The notes under the pieces: model-generated | Told to the model about the DNA's origin: nothing | Databases searched by the model: none | Seen by the model: the letters and a program-made list of their open reading frames with translations, nothing else | Program-made: the position numbers and the translations under genes | Part shown: positions 25,668-33,399 of the stretch, piece by piece | Layout of the letters: each line of letters begins with the position of its first letter | Position numbering within the stretch: position 1 is the first letter of the stretch | Assembly (NCBI RefSeq): GCF_032670585.1 | Contig: NZ_JAVQHL010000002.1 | Span: 930,001 to 994,000 of the forward strand | Direction of reading: 5' to 3' | DNA length: 64,000 bases | Source of the DNA: Ostreiculturibacter nitratireducens | GTDB lineage: Bacteria > Pseudomonadota > Alphaproteobacteria > Rhodobacterales > Rhodobacteraceae

Positions 25668-26696
25668 TTACTGCGGTTGAGCCGAGCGCCGTGTGAAGCT
25701 CGTTCGCGTGCGGTTGGCCAGAGCCACGAGGGACAGCATGACCGGCACCTCGACCAGGACCCCGACGACTGTGGCGAGTGCGGCTCCGGAGTTCAGGCCG
25801 AAAAGACTTATTGCCACCGCGACGGCAAGCTCGAAGAAGTTCGATGTTCCGATCAAGGCGCAGGGAGCCGCGATCTTGTGGGGGACACGCAGCGCCCATG
25901 CGGACGTATAGGCAAGCACGAAGATACCGTAGGACTGGATCAGTATCGGCACTGCGATCATCGCCATGACCTGTGGCCGATCGAGGATCACCTGCCCTTG
26001 CAGGCCGAACAGGATCACTACCGTGGCAATCAGGCCGACGACAGACCATGGCTTGATCCTTTCGCGGAACGCATCGATGCGGGCTGCACTGCCGAGCCTC
26101 TTCCGCGTCCAGACGCCGGCGGCAAGAGGCAGGGCCACAAACATAACCACGGAGAGAACGAGCGTCTCCCACGGCACCGCAATATCCGTGACGCCCAAAA
26201 GAAACGCGACGATGGGCGCGAAGGCGAAGACCATAACCAGGTCGTTTATTGAGACCTGAAAGAGCGTATAGCTTTCGTCGCCATGGGTCAGCTGCGACCA
26301 GACGAAGACCATGGCTGTGCAGGGTGCAGCGCCAAGCAGGATGAGCCCGGCGATGTATTGCTGCGCATCCTCGGGCGCGATGAGGTCTGCGAAGACGAAC
26401 TCGAAAAACAGGACACCGAGCGCGGCCATCGTGAATGGCTTGACCAGCCAATTCACCGTCAACGTAATCGCGAGGCCCTTCGGCTGCTTCGCCACGCCTT
26501 TCAGACTGCCCGGATCGACCCCCACCATCATCGGGTAGACCATCGCCCAGATCAGGACCGCTACCACGAGGTTGACGCTCGCCACCTCTGCCGCCGCAAT
26601 TGCCGCGACCAGAACGGGTGCGGCGCTGCCAATGAGGATGCCGCCCGCCATGGCCAGCGCGATCCAAAGCGAAAGATATCGTTCGAAGATGCTCAT
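25668..26696 (-). CDS. acr3: ACR3-family arsenite efflux transporter
   Basis: A 342-residue inner-membrane protein with about ten helices. ACR3 hallmarks are GAAPCTAMVFVWSQLTHGD, which contains the essential Cys of helix 4, and GTSNFFELAVAVAISLFGLN near residue 285. It exports arsenite using the proton gradient. No arsR, arsC or arsH stands nearby, so either it is an isolated acquisition or its partners lie elsewhere. The upstream gap carries two repeat units (26761-26958). Relatives in the BASS superfamily have other substrates, but the Cys motif favours ACR3. Confidence 0.88.
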   Translation of the reverse strand: MSIFERYLSLWIALAMAGGILIGSAAPVLVAAIAAAEVASVNLVVAVLIWAMVYPMMVGVDPGSLKGVAKQPKGLAITLTVNWLVKPFTMAALGVLFFEFVFADLIAPEDAQQYIAGLILLGAAPCTAMVFVWSQLTHGDESYTLFQVSINDLVMVFAFAPIVAFLLGVTDIAVPWETLVLSVVMFVALPLAAGVWTRKRLGSAARIDAFRERIKPWSVVGLIATVVILFGLQGQVILDRPQVMAMIAVPILIQSYGIFVLAYTSAWALRVPHKIAAPCALIGTSNFFELAVAVAISLFGLNSGAALATVVGVLVEVPVMLSLVALANRTRTSFTRRSAQPQ

Positions 26697-26760
26697 GCGC
26701 CGACGAATACGGCTCCGATTGGGTGAAGTCGAGAGGCGGCTCCTGCACTTGCGAACAAGC

Positions 26761-26885
26761 GTCCGCTTTGTCCCGCATTGAAGACGTTCGTCGCCGCAAC
26801 AATGCTGCGCGAAGCACGAATGACCGGCTCGGAGACGCTGCGATGCAGCCGCCGATCGGACCGCGAGCGTCCGCTCTGGGCCGTT
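26761..26885. repeat. Dispersed intergenic repeat, type B, copy 1 (125 bp)
   Basis: Aligned base by base with 28366-28490, I count 7 differences in 125 positions with no gap. It begins GTCCGCTTTGTCCCGCATTG and ends CTCTGGGCCGTT. Confidence 0.85.
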
Positions 26886-26958
26886 AGTGACGCAGGCCTA
26901 GCTTGCCTCCCGCCTGTATGCCGCGACGCGGAGAAGGTCAGGTCCGAGCCCAGAGCGG
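26877..26958. repeat. Dispersed intergenic repeat, type A, copy 2
   Basis: Matches 10990-11068 with CTCCCGCCTGTATGCCGCG and then the GAGAAGGTCAGGTCCGAGCC core at 26931. It is fused to the type B unit, forming a composite of about 200 bp. Confidence 0.75.
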
Positions 26959-27049
26959 AAAAAACAGATAGTATCCTCAACCACAATAATCATCGCCCAG
27001 AGCCAACCGCGCCGCTATAGTTTCACTATCCTGCTTGGGGATGCGGATC

Positions 27050-27664
27050 ATGTTCATAAAGACAATAGAGCCGGAAGAGGCGACCGGGGAGATCGAAAGG
27101 CTATACAGCGCAGAAATCGCGTCGATGGGCTTGGTCATGCAAGCCACTCAGTGCTGGTCTGCTCGACCAGACGTCATTCTTCCCATCGAAAGCCTCTTGC
27201 ATCAGATCCGTGACGGGTTCTCGCTCGGTGTACTCAATTTCAGGCTGATCACATTCGTCGCCGCAAAGTTCGTGCCGTCGAGTTACTGTTCGCACGTGTA
27301 TTTCCGGGTGCTGTCACAGGCTCTGGGACGGGAGAAAGCACTCGCGATCCAGAGAGATCACCGCAACGCAGGTCTTTCAGACAAGGAAGTCGCGATGCTG
27401 GATTACGCTGCGCAGATCAGCGAGGACGCTTCGCGTGTAACCGAGGCCGACATCCAGAGGCTACGTTCACTCGGTTTCAGCGATCTCAACATCGCCGATA
27501 TCGCACTTGCCGCATCGTTTCGTGCCTTCATGAGCCGTTATTTCGATGCAGTCGGAGCTATGGTGGAACCGCAGTTTTTGGATGCTGACCCCGCGGTCCG
27601 GAGTGAGCTGTCGGTTGGACGAAAACTCGACAGCGAGACAACCAGGACGGAAACTGCCGACTGA
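27050..27664 (+). CDS. AhpD-like / carboxymuconolactone decarboxylase-fold protein
   Basis: A 204-residue helical protein related to peroxidase-type AhpD proteins. The usual CxxC redox pair region reads SSYCSHVYFRVL (about 83-94): the first Cys is replaced by Ser, so only one catalytic Cys remains, followed by the His. A DKEVAMLDYAAQIS segment (about 114) and DLNIADIALAAS fit the alpha-bundle fold. Start uncertain: ATG 27050 (MFIKTIEPEEAT, the family-typical beginning) is chosen over ATG 27041 and TTG 27035. Stands alone; a role in oxidative defence is only a family inference. Confidence 0.75.
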   Translation: MFIKTIEPEEATGEIERLYSAEIASMGLVMQATQCWSARPDVILPIESLLHQIRDGFSLGVLNFRLITFVAAKFVPSSYCSHVYFRVLSQALGREKALAIQRDHRNAGLSDKEVAMLDYAAQISEDASRVTEADIQRLRSLGFSDLNIADIALAASFRAFMSRYFDAVGAMVEPQFLDADPAVRSELSVGRKLDSETTRTETAD

Positions 27665-27852
27665 GGACAACATGGACGGCCGCCAAGTAGAGACAAGCTG
27701 TGCGCGGCTTGGGAGTGGTTCATTTGGATGCCGTCATCACGGCCGAAAGGCCCGGCTTGCGGGGGCAAGCTGCTCCAGATCTGCTGTCAAATGGGTGGAG
27801 CGGACATCCGTGGCACCTCATTAGATAGCGGTGCGAGGCAGTCGAGGCGATT

Positions 27853-28242
27853 TCATTCCTTGGCAGCGATCGCCTGTACTTTGATCTTTCCGCCAAAGGG
27901 TAGTCGGGCAGCTTGATAAATGGTGCGAGCGGGTCGGCGCCCGGCCTCAAACAACGAAGCGTAGAGTTCATTGACGGCCCCAACGTCGGCGAGATCGGAG
28001 AACGCGATATCGACATAGACAATATCCGTGCGCTCGAAGCCCGCCGCTTCGGCGATCCGGAACACGTGTGCGAAGGCTGTTTCGGCCTCCTCACGTGCGG
28101 TACCTTCAACATAGCCCTCAGGTCCAACCGAGAGCTGCCCGCTGATCCAGCATGTGTTTCCGACTACAACCGCATTACTTATGGGTGAAGGAGACGCCGG
28201 CACTCCTTCCACCTCGACAACATATTTTCGCGACATCTTCAT
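27853..28242 (-). CDS. RidA/YjgF family protein
   Basis: A 129-residue protein of the RidA fold. It shows SPISNAVVVGNTCWISGQLS near the start, a central EEAETAFAHVFRIAEAAGF, DIVYVDIAFSDLADVGAVNE, and a C-terminal stretch with RPARTIYQAARLP. The catalytic Arg of RidA deaminases (RSxV context) aligns with RPARTIYQ, so 2-iminoacid deaminase activity is possible, though many paralogues lack it. ATG 28242 or 28236 could be the start. It has no operon partners. Confidence 0.82.
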   Translation of the reverse strand: MKMSRKYVVEVEGVPASPSPISNAVVVGNTCWISGQLSVGPEGYVEGTAREEAETAFAHVFRIAEAAGFERTDIVYVDIAFSDLADVGAVNELYASLFEAGRRPARTIYQAARLPFGGKIKVQAIAAKE

Positions 28243-28365
28243 CCCCGCTAGACACGCCAAAATGTCTCCAGACATAGGTCGGGCGACTTGAATGACGCAC
28301 GGCCTGAGCGCGAACTATAATATAGCGGAGTTCCAGATTGTCGCGCTCAGAACGACCCGGCGAAT

Positions 28366-28490
28366 GTCGGCTTTGTCCCGCATTGAAGACGCTCATCGCC
28401 GAAACAATGCTGCGCGAAGCACGAATGACCGGTTCGGAGACGCTGCGATGCAGCCGCTGATCGGACCGCGGGCGTCCGCTCTGGGCCGTT
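28366..28490. repeat. Dispersed intergenic repeat, type B, copy 2 (125 bp)
   Basis: About 94 percent identical to 26761-26885 with no gap, but here not followed by the type A unit; the sequence diverges right after CTGGGCCGTT. Confidence 0.85.
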
Positions 28491-28533
28491 CCGGGCGCCC
28501 ACACGATCGGCAGAAAGCGGTCTTTCGCTGCAT

Positions 28534-28561
28534 GTTTCTGCAAAGCCCGCTTTGCAGAAAC
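28534..28561. repeat. Perfect 12-bp inverted repeat
   Basis: GTTTCTGCAAAG and CTTTGCAGAAAC are separated by CCCG. There is no T-run after either arm, so it is not an obvious terminator. Confidence 0.8.
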
Positions 28562-28678
28562 TGATGAAATTCCAGCGATCGACCTCAACGGCCGTTCCGG
28601 AAGCGGCTTAAGTGTATTCGCCCAGAGCGCGCTACACACGTTTCTCTCTTTGCCCGGCATTCGGACAGTTCTGGTGTT

Positions 28679-28954
28679 TCAAACCAAGCGCGCAGAAGAT
28701 CGGGGCCTCAATCGCCACATCCTGGCCAGCGGCGCCGAGCGTGCAAAATGGTGGACCATGGCCATGCCGGCATGGGTGATCAGATAGACCCAGACGAGGT
28801 TGGCAAGCGCGAAGTGGACCGACATGGCCAGCGAACCATCGGGTTCAGCCGATTGCAGCCCTGCCCAGACCTGTGCCGGGTACACGCCGCCGGTGGCCGC
28901 CATCGACGTCATCAGGATAAGGCCGAGGCCATGCACGGCGGAGGCTAGGGGACT
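28679..28954 (-). pseudogene. Cytochrome b561-type membrane protein, C-terminal fragment
   Basis: About 90 residues resemble the end of a di-haem cytochrome b561 family protein: AVHGLGLILMTSMAATGGVY (a helix with a haem-type His) and HFALANLVWVYLITHAGMAM followed by VHHFAR. The first two helices and any normal start are missing upstream of about 28954, where the frame continues into unrelated sequence. Only a GTG at 28936 could start translation. Most likely a leftover of a deletion. Confidence 0.6.
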
Positions 28955-29064
28955 GGGGTTGCGAGCGCATGATCGAACATCAGTTGACCGAGTACGGCCT
29001 GCGCGACGCCGTCACGCATAGCTACGCGCATCTGCAGAAGCCTGCGGCCTGAGGCAACAAAGTC

Positions 29065-29090
29065 GCCCGGCAGGATGCATCCTGCCGGGC
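29065..29090. terminator. Strong hairpin, probable bidirectional terminator
   Basis: GCCCGGCAGGAT and ATCCTGCCGGGC form a perfect 12-bp inverted repeat with a GC centre, followed on the plus strand by ATTTCTTGT. It directly follows the unrecognised coding fragment that ends near 29050. Confidence 0.55.
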
Positions 29091-29288
29091 ATTTCTTGTC
29101 CTAAGCTGTCCCGCATTGGGGCAGCGTCAGGGCCGCCCCCTCATGCCGCGCGGCCGGAAGCACATCGAAATCGATGCCGTCACGGCACTGCAGGGTTCAT
29201 GCTCCTCGACCCATCAGGGCTCGTCCGGGTCGCCTCAGGGAGCAACGCCACATGTCGGGCAGACATAATGTGGCGCAACCAAGCTTCC

Positions 29289-29546
29289 TCAGACATCGGC
29301 TGCAAGTTTATCCTGCCCGGCTAGGATACGAACCTGATCGCGCTCTACGATCCAGTGCAGAAACCCGGCCTTACCGCAGATGGAACGGGTGCATTCCATC
29401 GCACCATCCGGCCTGACTTCGTCTTCGAACCGAACTTTGCCGCTATAGAATGACCCCATGTAAACCATCGTTTCCCACACCGTCCCGAATGCACGAGGTA
29501 CAAACCTCCCGACGGTTCCAACGGCCGCGGAAGGGCTTACCGGCAA
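29289..29546 (-). CDS. Small hypothetical protein
   Basis: An 85-codon frame, perhaps starting at the in-frame ATG of METMVYMGSF-like sequence (about 29477). It contains YSGKVRFEDEVRPDGAMECT and ends QDKLAADV. I do not recognise it; the composition looks protein-like, and there is no competing gene on the other strand. It could be a fragment of a larger gene in this decayed region. Confidence 0.3.
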   Translation of the reverse strand: MPVSPSAAVGTVGRFVPRAFGTVWETMVYMGSFYSGKVRFEDEVRPDGAMECTRSICGKAGFLHWIVERDQVRILAGQDKLAADV

Positions 29547-29841
29547 GCGAGAGAACTTCGGTGATGTTGTGAGCCTCGCTCAACGCGGAAAAGGTGGGCT
29601 CAGTTCCGGTGCAAAGCGAATGGTCCTAATGCAATTGCCTTCTGCAATCGCGGCTTTCTCCCGCCCAGCGACATCCTACGGGGAACTTCGCTGCAGTACA
29701 TACGAACGGCTGCATCGCTGAAAGCCGCACTGCAGCGCAAGCGGGTTGGCAGGAGTCGGCTTAGGGCCGTTCACGCCCACTGCAAAAATAAACGGAGAGC
29801 GGGCGATCCGAGTCGCCCGCACTGCACTCTGTGGGAAAACC

Positions 29842-30273
29842 TCAAGCAGCCTCGTTCAGACGCCTCAAGATGTCCAGCATGGCGCCGGACAGGTCCGTGT
29901 GGTGGTGGACCAGTTTCCAGTCTCCGTTCACCCGCCGGTAGACGTTGGTCACGCGGTGATGAATTGCGGCCTCGTGACCGGCGATAACAAGTGTTCCGGT
30001 CTCGACGCCCGTTTCGACTGCCATGTCGGATCCCGCGTCGATCTTCTGATCCATAAGCCTGATATTGCCGCCACCCGCGATCGCGGCGACCTTCGCAAAA
30101 CTGGCAATGACCGTGTCGTACCCCTCGTCGCGCCCCCCGATCGGGTGCTGTGCCGTCGCTTGGCCGCTCTGGAGCCAGACATCGGCCATTGGCGCCGCAT
30201 CCCCATGGGCCATGCGGTTCAGCGCATCGTAGAATCTCTCAGACGCGGCAAGGACTTCGTTCATTGCGGACAT
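29842..30273 (-). CDS. SnoaL-like / NTF2-fold protein
   Basis: A 143-residue protein of the nuclear-transport-factor-2-like fold: ASERFYDALNRMAHGDAAPM at the N-terminus, the MADVW and HPIGGRDEGYDTV segments, and a closing NVYRRVNGDWKLVHHHTDLS that is typical of DUF4440/SnoaL-like proteins with paired His. Function unknown; relatives include isomerases and small-molecule binders. AAGGAG lies seven bases before ATG 30273. It follows the sulfotransferase gene on the same strand (83 bp), so they may be co-transcribed. Confidence 0.78.
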   Translation of the reverse strand: MSAMNEVLAASERFYDALNRMAHGDAAPMADVWLQSGQATAQHPIGGRDEGYDTVIASFAKVAAIAGGGNIRLMDQKIDAGSDMAVETGVETGTLVIAGHEAAIHHRVTNVYRRVNGDWKLVHHHTDLSGAMLDILRRLNEAA

Positions 30274-30356
30274 GGAAATCTCCTTCCTTGATGGCGAGCG
30301 GAGCCGGCCCCGGTCCACGCCAGGTGCCGCTCATCGGTTGATTTGGTGGGGTTCGT

Positions 30357-30992
30357 TTAGCCGGCGGTTTCTTCGATACCGGACTTCACCGAGGCGAAGA
30401 ACTCGGCCCGCGGGTCGGTCTTGGGGTAGGGCTCGTCCGGCACCTCGACGCCGAGGAACCTGCAGAGCGGCTCCCAGCCGTCCCGCGCGCGGAAGACCAG
30501 TGCGCCCCCCTCGGCTGCGAGTTCGCGTGCCGCCGCCGCGTTCGCGCGGTAGGCGGAGAGGATGCCGTCGCGGTCCTTACGCCCGCTGAGCGCCTTACCG
30601 ATGACCACCTTGTCGATCATCTCGAACCAGGCGCGGCGGTCGTCCGGCCAGGATGCCTTGTCGAGTATGAGTGGCAGGATGGTCTGCGAGAAGCTCCCGT
30701 ACCAGTCCTCGGGGTCGCGATCGGACAGAATGACTTTCGCGCCGGGGGTCGCCGCCAGGACATCCCGCCAGTAGGCCGCGACAGGAAAGTCCACCGCCGA
30801 ACGGAAGCCGGTGAAGATGCTTGCGTAGTCTGGGCGACCTTCCGTAACCGCCGTCCAGAGCCTGACTTGCTCGGAATCTCCGATCACCTCGGACATGTGG
30901 TGGCAGGGACCGAAGCCGAGCCGCTCGAGCGCCGCCTTCAACGAGTAGGTGCCGGTCCGTCCGAACCCGGCGCCGATGATTTCGAGTGCCAT
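30357..30992 (-). CDS. Sulfotransferase-family protein
   Basis: A 211-residue protein. The N-terminal IGAGFGRTGTYSLKAALERL is the PAPS-binding-type P-loop of this sulfotransferase-like family, followed by GPCHHMSEV, and VILSDRDPEDWYGSF (about 95-110) matches the 3'-phosphate-binding block (R and S). No membrane helix, so soluble. Members of this group are common in bacteria and mostly of unknown substrate. ATG 30992 begins the P-loop region directly. Divergent from a LysR gene 113 bp away, a typical regulator-target layout. Confidence 0.8.
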   Translation of the reverse strand: MALEIIGAGFGRTGTYSLKAALERLGFGPCHHMSEVIGDSEQVRLWTAVTEGRPDYASIFTGFRSAVDFPVAAYWRDVLAATPGAKVILSDRDPEDWYGSFSQTILPLILDKASWPDDRRAWFEMIDKVVIGKALSGRKDRDGILSAYRANAAAARELAAEGGALVFRARDGWEPLCRFLGVEVPDEPYPKTDPRAEFFASVKSGIEETAG

Positions 30993-31009
30993 AGCCCGTC
31001 TTCTCCTAT

Positions 31010-31110
31010 ATGAATGAAATCTATCGGAAACATCCACATACGCTTTGATGGAATGATGATGGCTTCAGGCAGGCATTTTTGTCGAACGAAACGTTTTCAT
31101 GCATCATGAA
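31010..31110. promoter_or_regulatory. Candidate LysR-binding sites between divergent genes
   Basis: TTCATG-CAT-CATGAA is a perfect palindrome at 31096-31110, spanning the LysR start codon. The word ATGAATGAAATC occurs at 31010 and again at 31106, a direct repeat 96 bp apart. Both could be regulator sites. Confidence 0.4.
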
Positions 31111-32089
31111 TGAAATCGATCTACATCACGTCGATCTCAATCTTCTCGTGGTCTTCGAAGTGCTCATGGAGACGCGGAGCGTTACTGCGACCGCCGACAG
31201 GATCGGGCGCACGCAGTCGGCTGTAAGCCATTCTCTTGCACGGCTGAGAGAACAGCTCGGGGACCCGCTGCTCGTCCGGGTCGGCGGGAAGATGCAGCCG
31301 AGCCCGTTTGCCGAATTGATCGTCGAGGACGTGCGTCCGATCCTTCGGAGCATACGCCGTGTCATCGCTCCAAGGACGCTGTTCGATCCGGCGACGAGCG
31401 ACCGCGTCTTCCGGATCGCCATGCCGACACTCACGAAGGTCATCGCGGAAGTCTCGGTCCGGGTCGAGGCGGAAGCGCCCAACGTGAAGATTGAATGGCT
31501 CCCCGCGCATCACGACGTCTACGCCGCCCTGAGTGAAGGGCTCATCGACCTGGCGCACCTCGGCGGCGAGCCGCGCCTGCCGGACGGCATTGAGGAGCAG
31601 GTGATGGATCCCTTCTCATGGGTAACCTTCGCGCGCCGGGATCATCCCGCCTGCGAAGCCTGGGGGATCGACGCGTGGCGCAAGTACCCGCACCTCATGG
31701 TCAACGTTACGCGGTCGATGCAGAACCCCTTCCCCGTCACCTCTCAGGGCGATGCCAGCGCAAGACGCGTGAGCGCGATGATCGGGGATTCGGCGGGAGT
31801 TGCGTCGCTGCTCGAGAAGTCGGACTTCCTGGCAACGTTCCCGGCGATACTGTTGGCCTGGGACATGGAGGTCTTTGGGCTTCGTGCGATGAGGCCGCCG
31901 GTCGATCTCGGCCCGGTCCTCGTCCGCTTCTTCTGGAGTTCGCGGCTTGCCAACGATGCCGGCAGTATCTGGATCCGCTCAATCGTGATCGAGACCTATC
32001 GCCGCCTCCATGCCGAGGCGGAAAGGAAGCTCTCCGGCGATGCCCTGCTTCAGCCATCACCGAACGTCCAACCTCCGAATCTTCGGTGA
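31106..32089 (+). CDS. LysR-family transcriptional regulator
   Basis: A 327-residue regulator of the NodD/SyrM-like branch: HTH at about 5-65 (DLNLLVVFEVLMETRSVTAT, then GRTQSAVSHSLARLREQLGD), followed by the effector domain starting FRIAMPTLTKVIAEV (about 98). ATG 31106 is preferred to TTG 31079 since family members start MNxxDLNLL. It is divergent from the sulfotransferase gene, and likely controls that gene and the NTF2-fold gene. An IS5-type element sits 363 bp downstream. Confidence 0.87.
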   Translation: MNEIDLHHVDLNLLVVFEVLMETRSVTATADRIGRTQSAVSHSLARLREQLGDPLLVRVGGKMQPSPFAELIVEDVRPILRSIRRVIAPRTLFDPATSDRVFRIAMPTLTKVIAEVSVRVEAEAPNVKIEWLPAHHDVYAALSEGLIDLAHLGGEPRLPDGIEEQVMDPFSWVTFARRDHPACEAWGIDAWRKYPHLMVNVTRSMQNPFPVTSQGDASARRVSAMIGDSAGVASLLEKSDFLATFPAILLAWDMEVFGLRAMRPPVDLGPVLVRFFWSSRLANDAGSIWIRSIVIETYRRLHAEAERKLSGDALLQPSPNVQPPNLR

Positions 32090-32452
32090 ATCCGAGACAA
32101 TGCTCCTGCAGCGAATGGCCGCAATCATGGGCCGCACCGCGGCATTCCGAGTGGCGACTGAAGGTCGGTCAAGGGCCGGTCGCGCCCGGAAGGGTGTCTT
32201 CGGTTCGCAAGTTTGCCCGGGGTGCTTCCTGCGCATCGCTGACATTCGCGCCCGGTGCAGCGAAGGCCGGCTTCCCGCCTTCCGGCACCGGATTCCGTGT
32301 CATGCAGCGTCTGGCACAAATGTCGTGGAAGGCTAAGAGGATACATTCGCGGCGTTTGGCGGGAGTGGCAGTCTTCGTCCAGGCCGGCCGCAGGCTCTTG
32401 GCCGCAATTATTGATGTTGCCGCGTATGACTACAAACGCAGTCGGTCGGTTA
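32090..32452. other. Intergenic region before the insertion sequence
   Basis: No gene recognised. The word GGTCGGTCAAGGGCCGGTCG near 32163 resembles the recurring GTCGGCTNNGGGCCG word of other gaps. Confidence 0.35.
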
Positions 32453-32514
32453 GAGTCAGGACCCATTGATATTGGGCGTTCGGCATGATTCAGGCGCCGC
32501 AAGGAGACCGAACG

Positions 32515-32873
32515 ATGAGAAACTTTTCTGGCTGACAGACGCGCAGATGGAGCGGCTTCGGCCTTTCTTTCCCGAGAGCCACGGCAAGCCGCGCGTCGAT
32601 GACCGGCGTGTGCTGAGCGGCATCATCTTCATCAATCGCAATGGGTTGCGGTGGTGTGATGCGCCCAGGGAGTATGGTCCCCCGAAGACCCTATACAACC
32701 GCTGGAAGCGATGGGGCGACAAGGGCATCTTCGCCCGGATGATGGAAGGCCTGGCGTCCGAGGCGGCCGTTCCGAAGACGGTGATGATCGACGCGACCTA
32801 TTTGAAGGCACACCGCACGGCGACCAGCCTGCGGCCGAAAAAAGGGGGCCCGACGACCAAAGGAGCCGCCTGA
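32515..32873 (+). pseudogene. IS5-type transposase first frame (orfA), start region frameshifted
   Basis: The expected ATG at 32515 reads ATGAGAAACTTTTCTGG and hits TGA after six codons; one missing C restores the family start M-R-N-LFWLTDAQMERLRPFF. The body of the frame (to 32873) is intact, with VLSGIIFINRNGLRW, TLYNRWKRWGDKGIFARM and VMIDATYLKAHRT, which holds the first catalytic Asp. Translation could only enter from an unusual upstream codon (TTG 32466). At AAAAAAGGGGG (32838-32848) ribosomes or polymerase normally slip into the second frame. Confidence 0.7.
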
Positions 32874-33283
32874 TCGGCCGAACCAAGGGCGGCATGAACA
32901 CCAAACTGCATGCCGTCACCGATGCCGATGGCCGCCCGATCCGCTTCTTCATGACCGCAGGTCAGGTCAGCGACTACACGGGTGCCGCGGCCTTGCTGCA
33001 CAGCCTGCCCGCCGCCGAATGGCTGCTGGCTGATCGGGGCTATGATGCGGACTGGTTCAGGGATGCCTTGAAAGACAGGGGGATAGAGCCCTGCATCCCG
33101 GGTCGGAAGTCGCGCGGAAAGACCGTCAGATACGACAAACGCCGCTACAAACGCCGCAACAGGATCGAGATCATGTTCGGGCGCCTGAAGGATTGGCGAC
33201 GAGTGGCCACGAGGTGCGACAGATGCCCGAAGGTCTTCCTCTCTGCCGTCGCACTCGCCGCAACCGTCATGTTCTGGCTATGA
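32840..33283 (+). CDS. IS5-type transposase second frame (orfB)
   Basis: In the -1 frame relative to orfA, the sequence continues LIGRTKGGMNTKLHAVTDAD, LLADRGYDADWFRDALKDRG (the second Asp of the DDE triad) and NRIEIMFGRLKDWRRVATR (the Glu, in the Y-2-R-3-E type context), ending VMFWL at 33283. It is made as an orfA-orfB fusion by slippage at the A6G5 run near 32838-32848. This half shows no lesion. Confidence 0.8.
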   Translation, partial: KRGPDDQRSRLIGRTKGGMNTKLHAVTDADGRPIRFFMTAGQVSDYTGAAALLHSLPAAEWLLADRGYDADWFRDALKDRGIEPCIPGRKSRGKTVRYDKRRYKRRNRIEIMFGRLKDWRRVATRCDRCPKVFLSAVALAATVMFWL

Positions 33284-33399
33284 AACGAGAACGAGTCCTG
33301 ACCCTAGATTCTTGAGTGGGCCTCAATTGCCCGCCTTTTCAATTCCCGGTCGTGCGCTGAAATTTTGACCCGGCAGAAGAATCGGACCTATATTGCCGA

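Larger units (their letters stand above)
26697..27049. other. Intergenic region with composite repeat
   Basis: This gap is mostly repeat DNA: the type B unit at 26761-26885 runs directly into a type A unit at 26877-26958. The upstream region of the AhpD-like gene follows. Confidence 0.55.
28243..28678. other. Intergenic region with repeat and palindrome
   Basis: No gene. It contains the type B repeat copy 2 (28366-28490) and the perfect inverted repeat at 28534-28561. Confidence 0.5.
28955..29841. other. Long gene-poor region
   Basis: Nearly 890 bp without a gene I can name. It holds a short plus-strand fragment ending near 29050 (HQLTEYGLRDAVTHSYAHLQ, source not recognised), the hairpin at 29065-29090, an 85-codon minus-strand frame at 29289-29546, and recurring intergenic words at about 29105 and 29754. 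It reads as a scar from several deletions. Confidence 0.45.
32453..33304 (+). mobile_element. IS5-family insertion sequence (IS427-like, 852 bp)
   Basis: Terminal inverted repeats GAGTCAGGACCCATT (32453) and, at the right end read inward, GGGTCAGGACTCGTT (33304) match at 12 of 15 positions, and both ends are flanked by TA, the expected 2-bp target duplication. Two overlapping transposase frames lie inside, joined at an A6G5 run. The element is full length, unlike the remnant at 16771-17201, but the start of its first frame is damaged. Confidence 0.88.

Noticed and set aside
28961..29050. Plus-strand tail ending HSYAHLQKPAA
   Set aside because: Might be the end of a lost gene, but without a start, a frame upstream or a family match I cannot support it as a feature.
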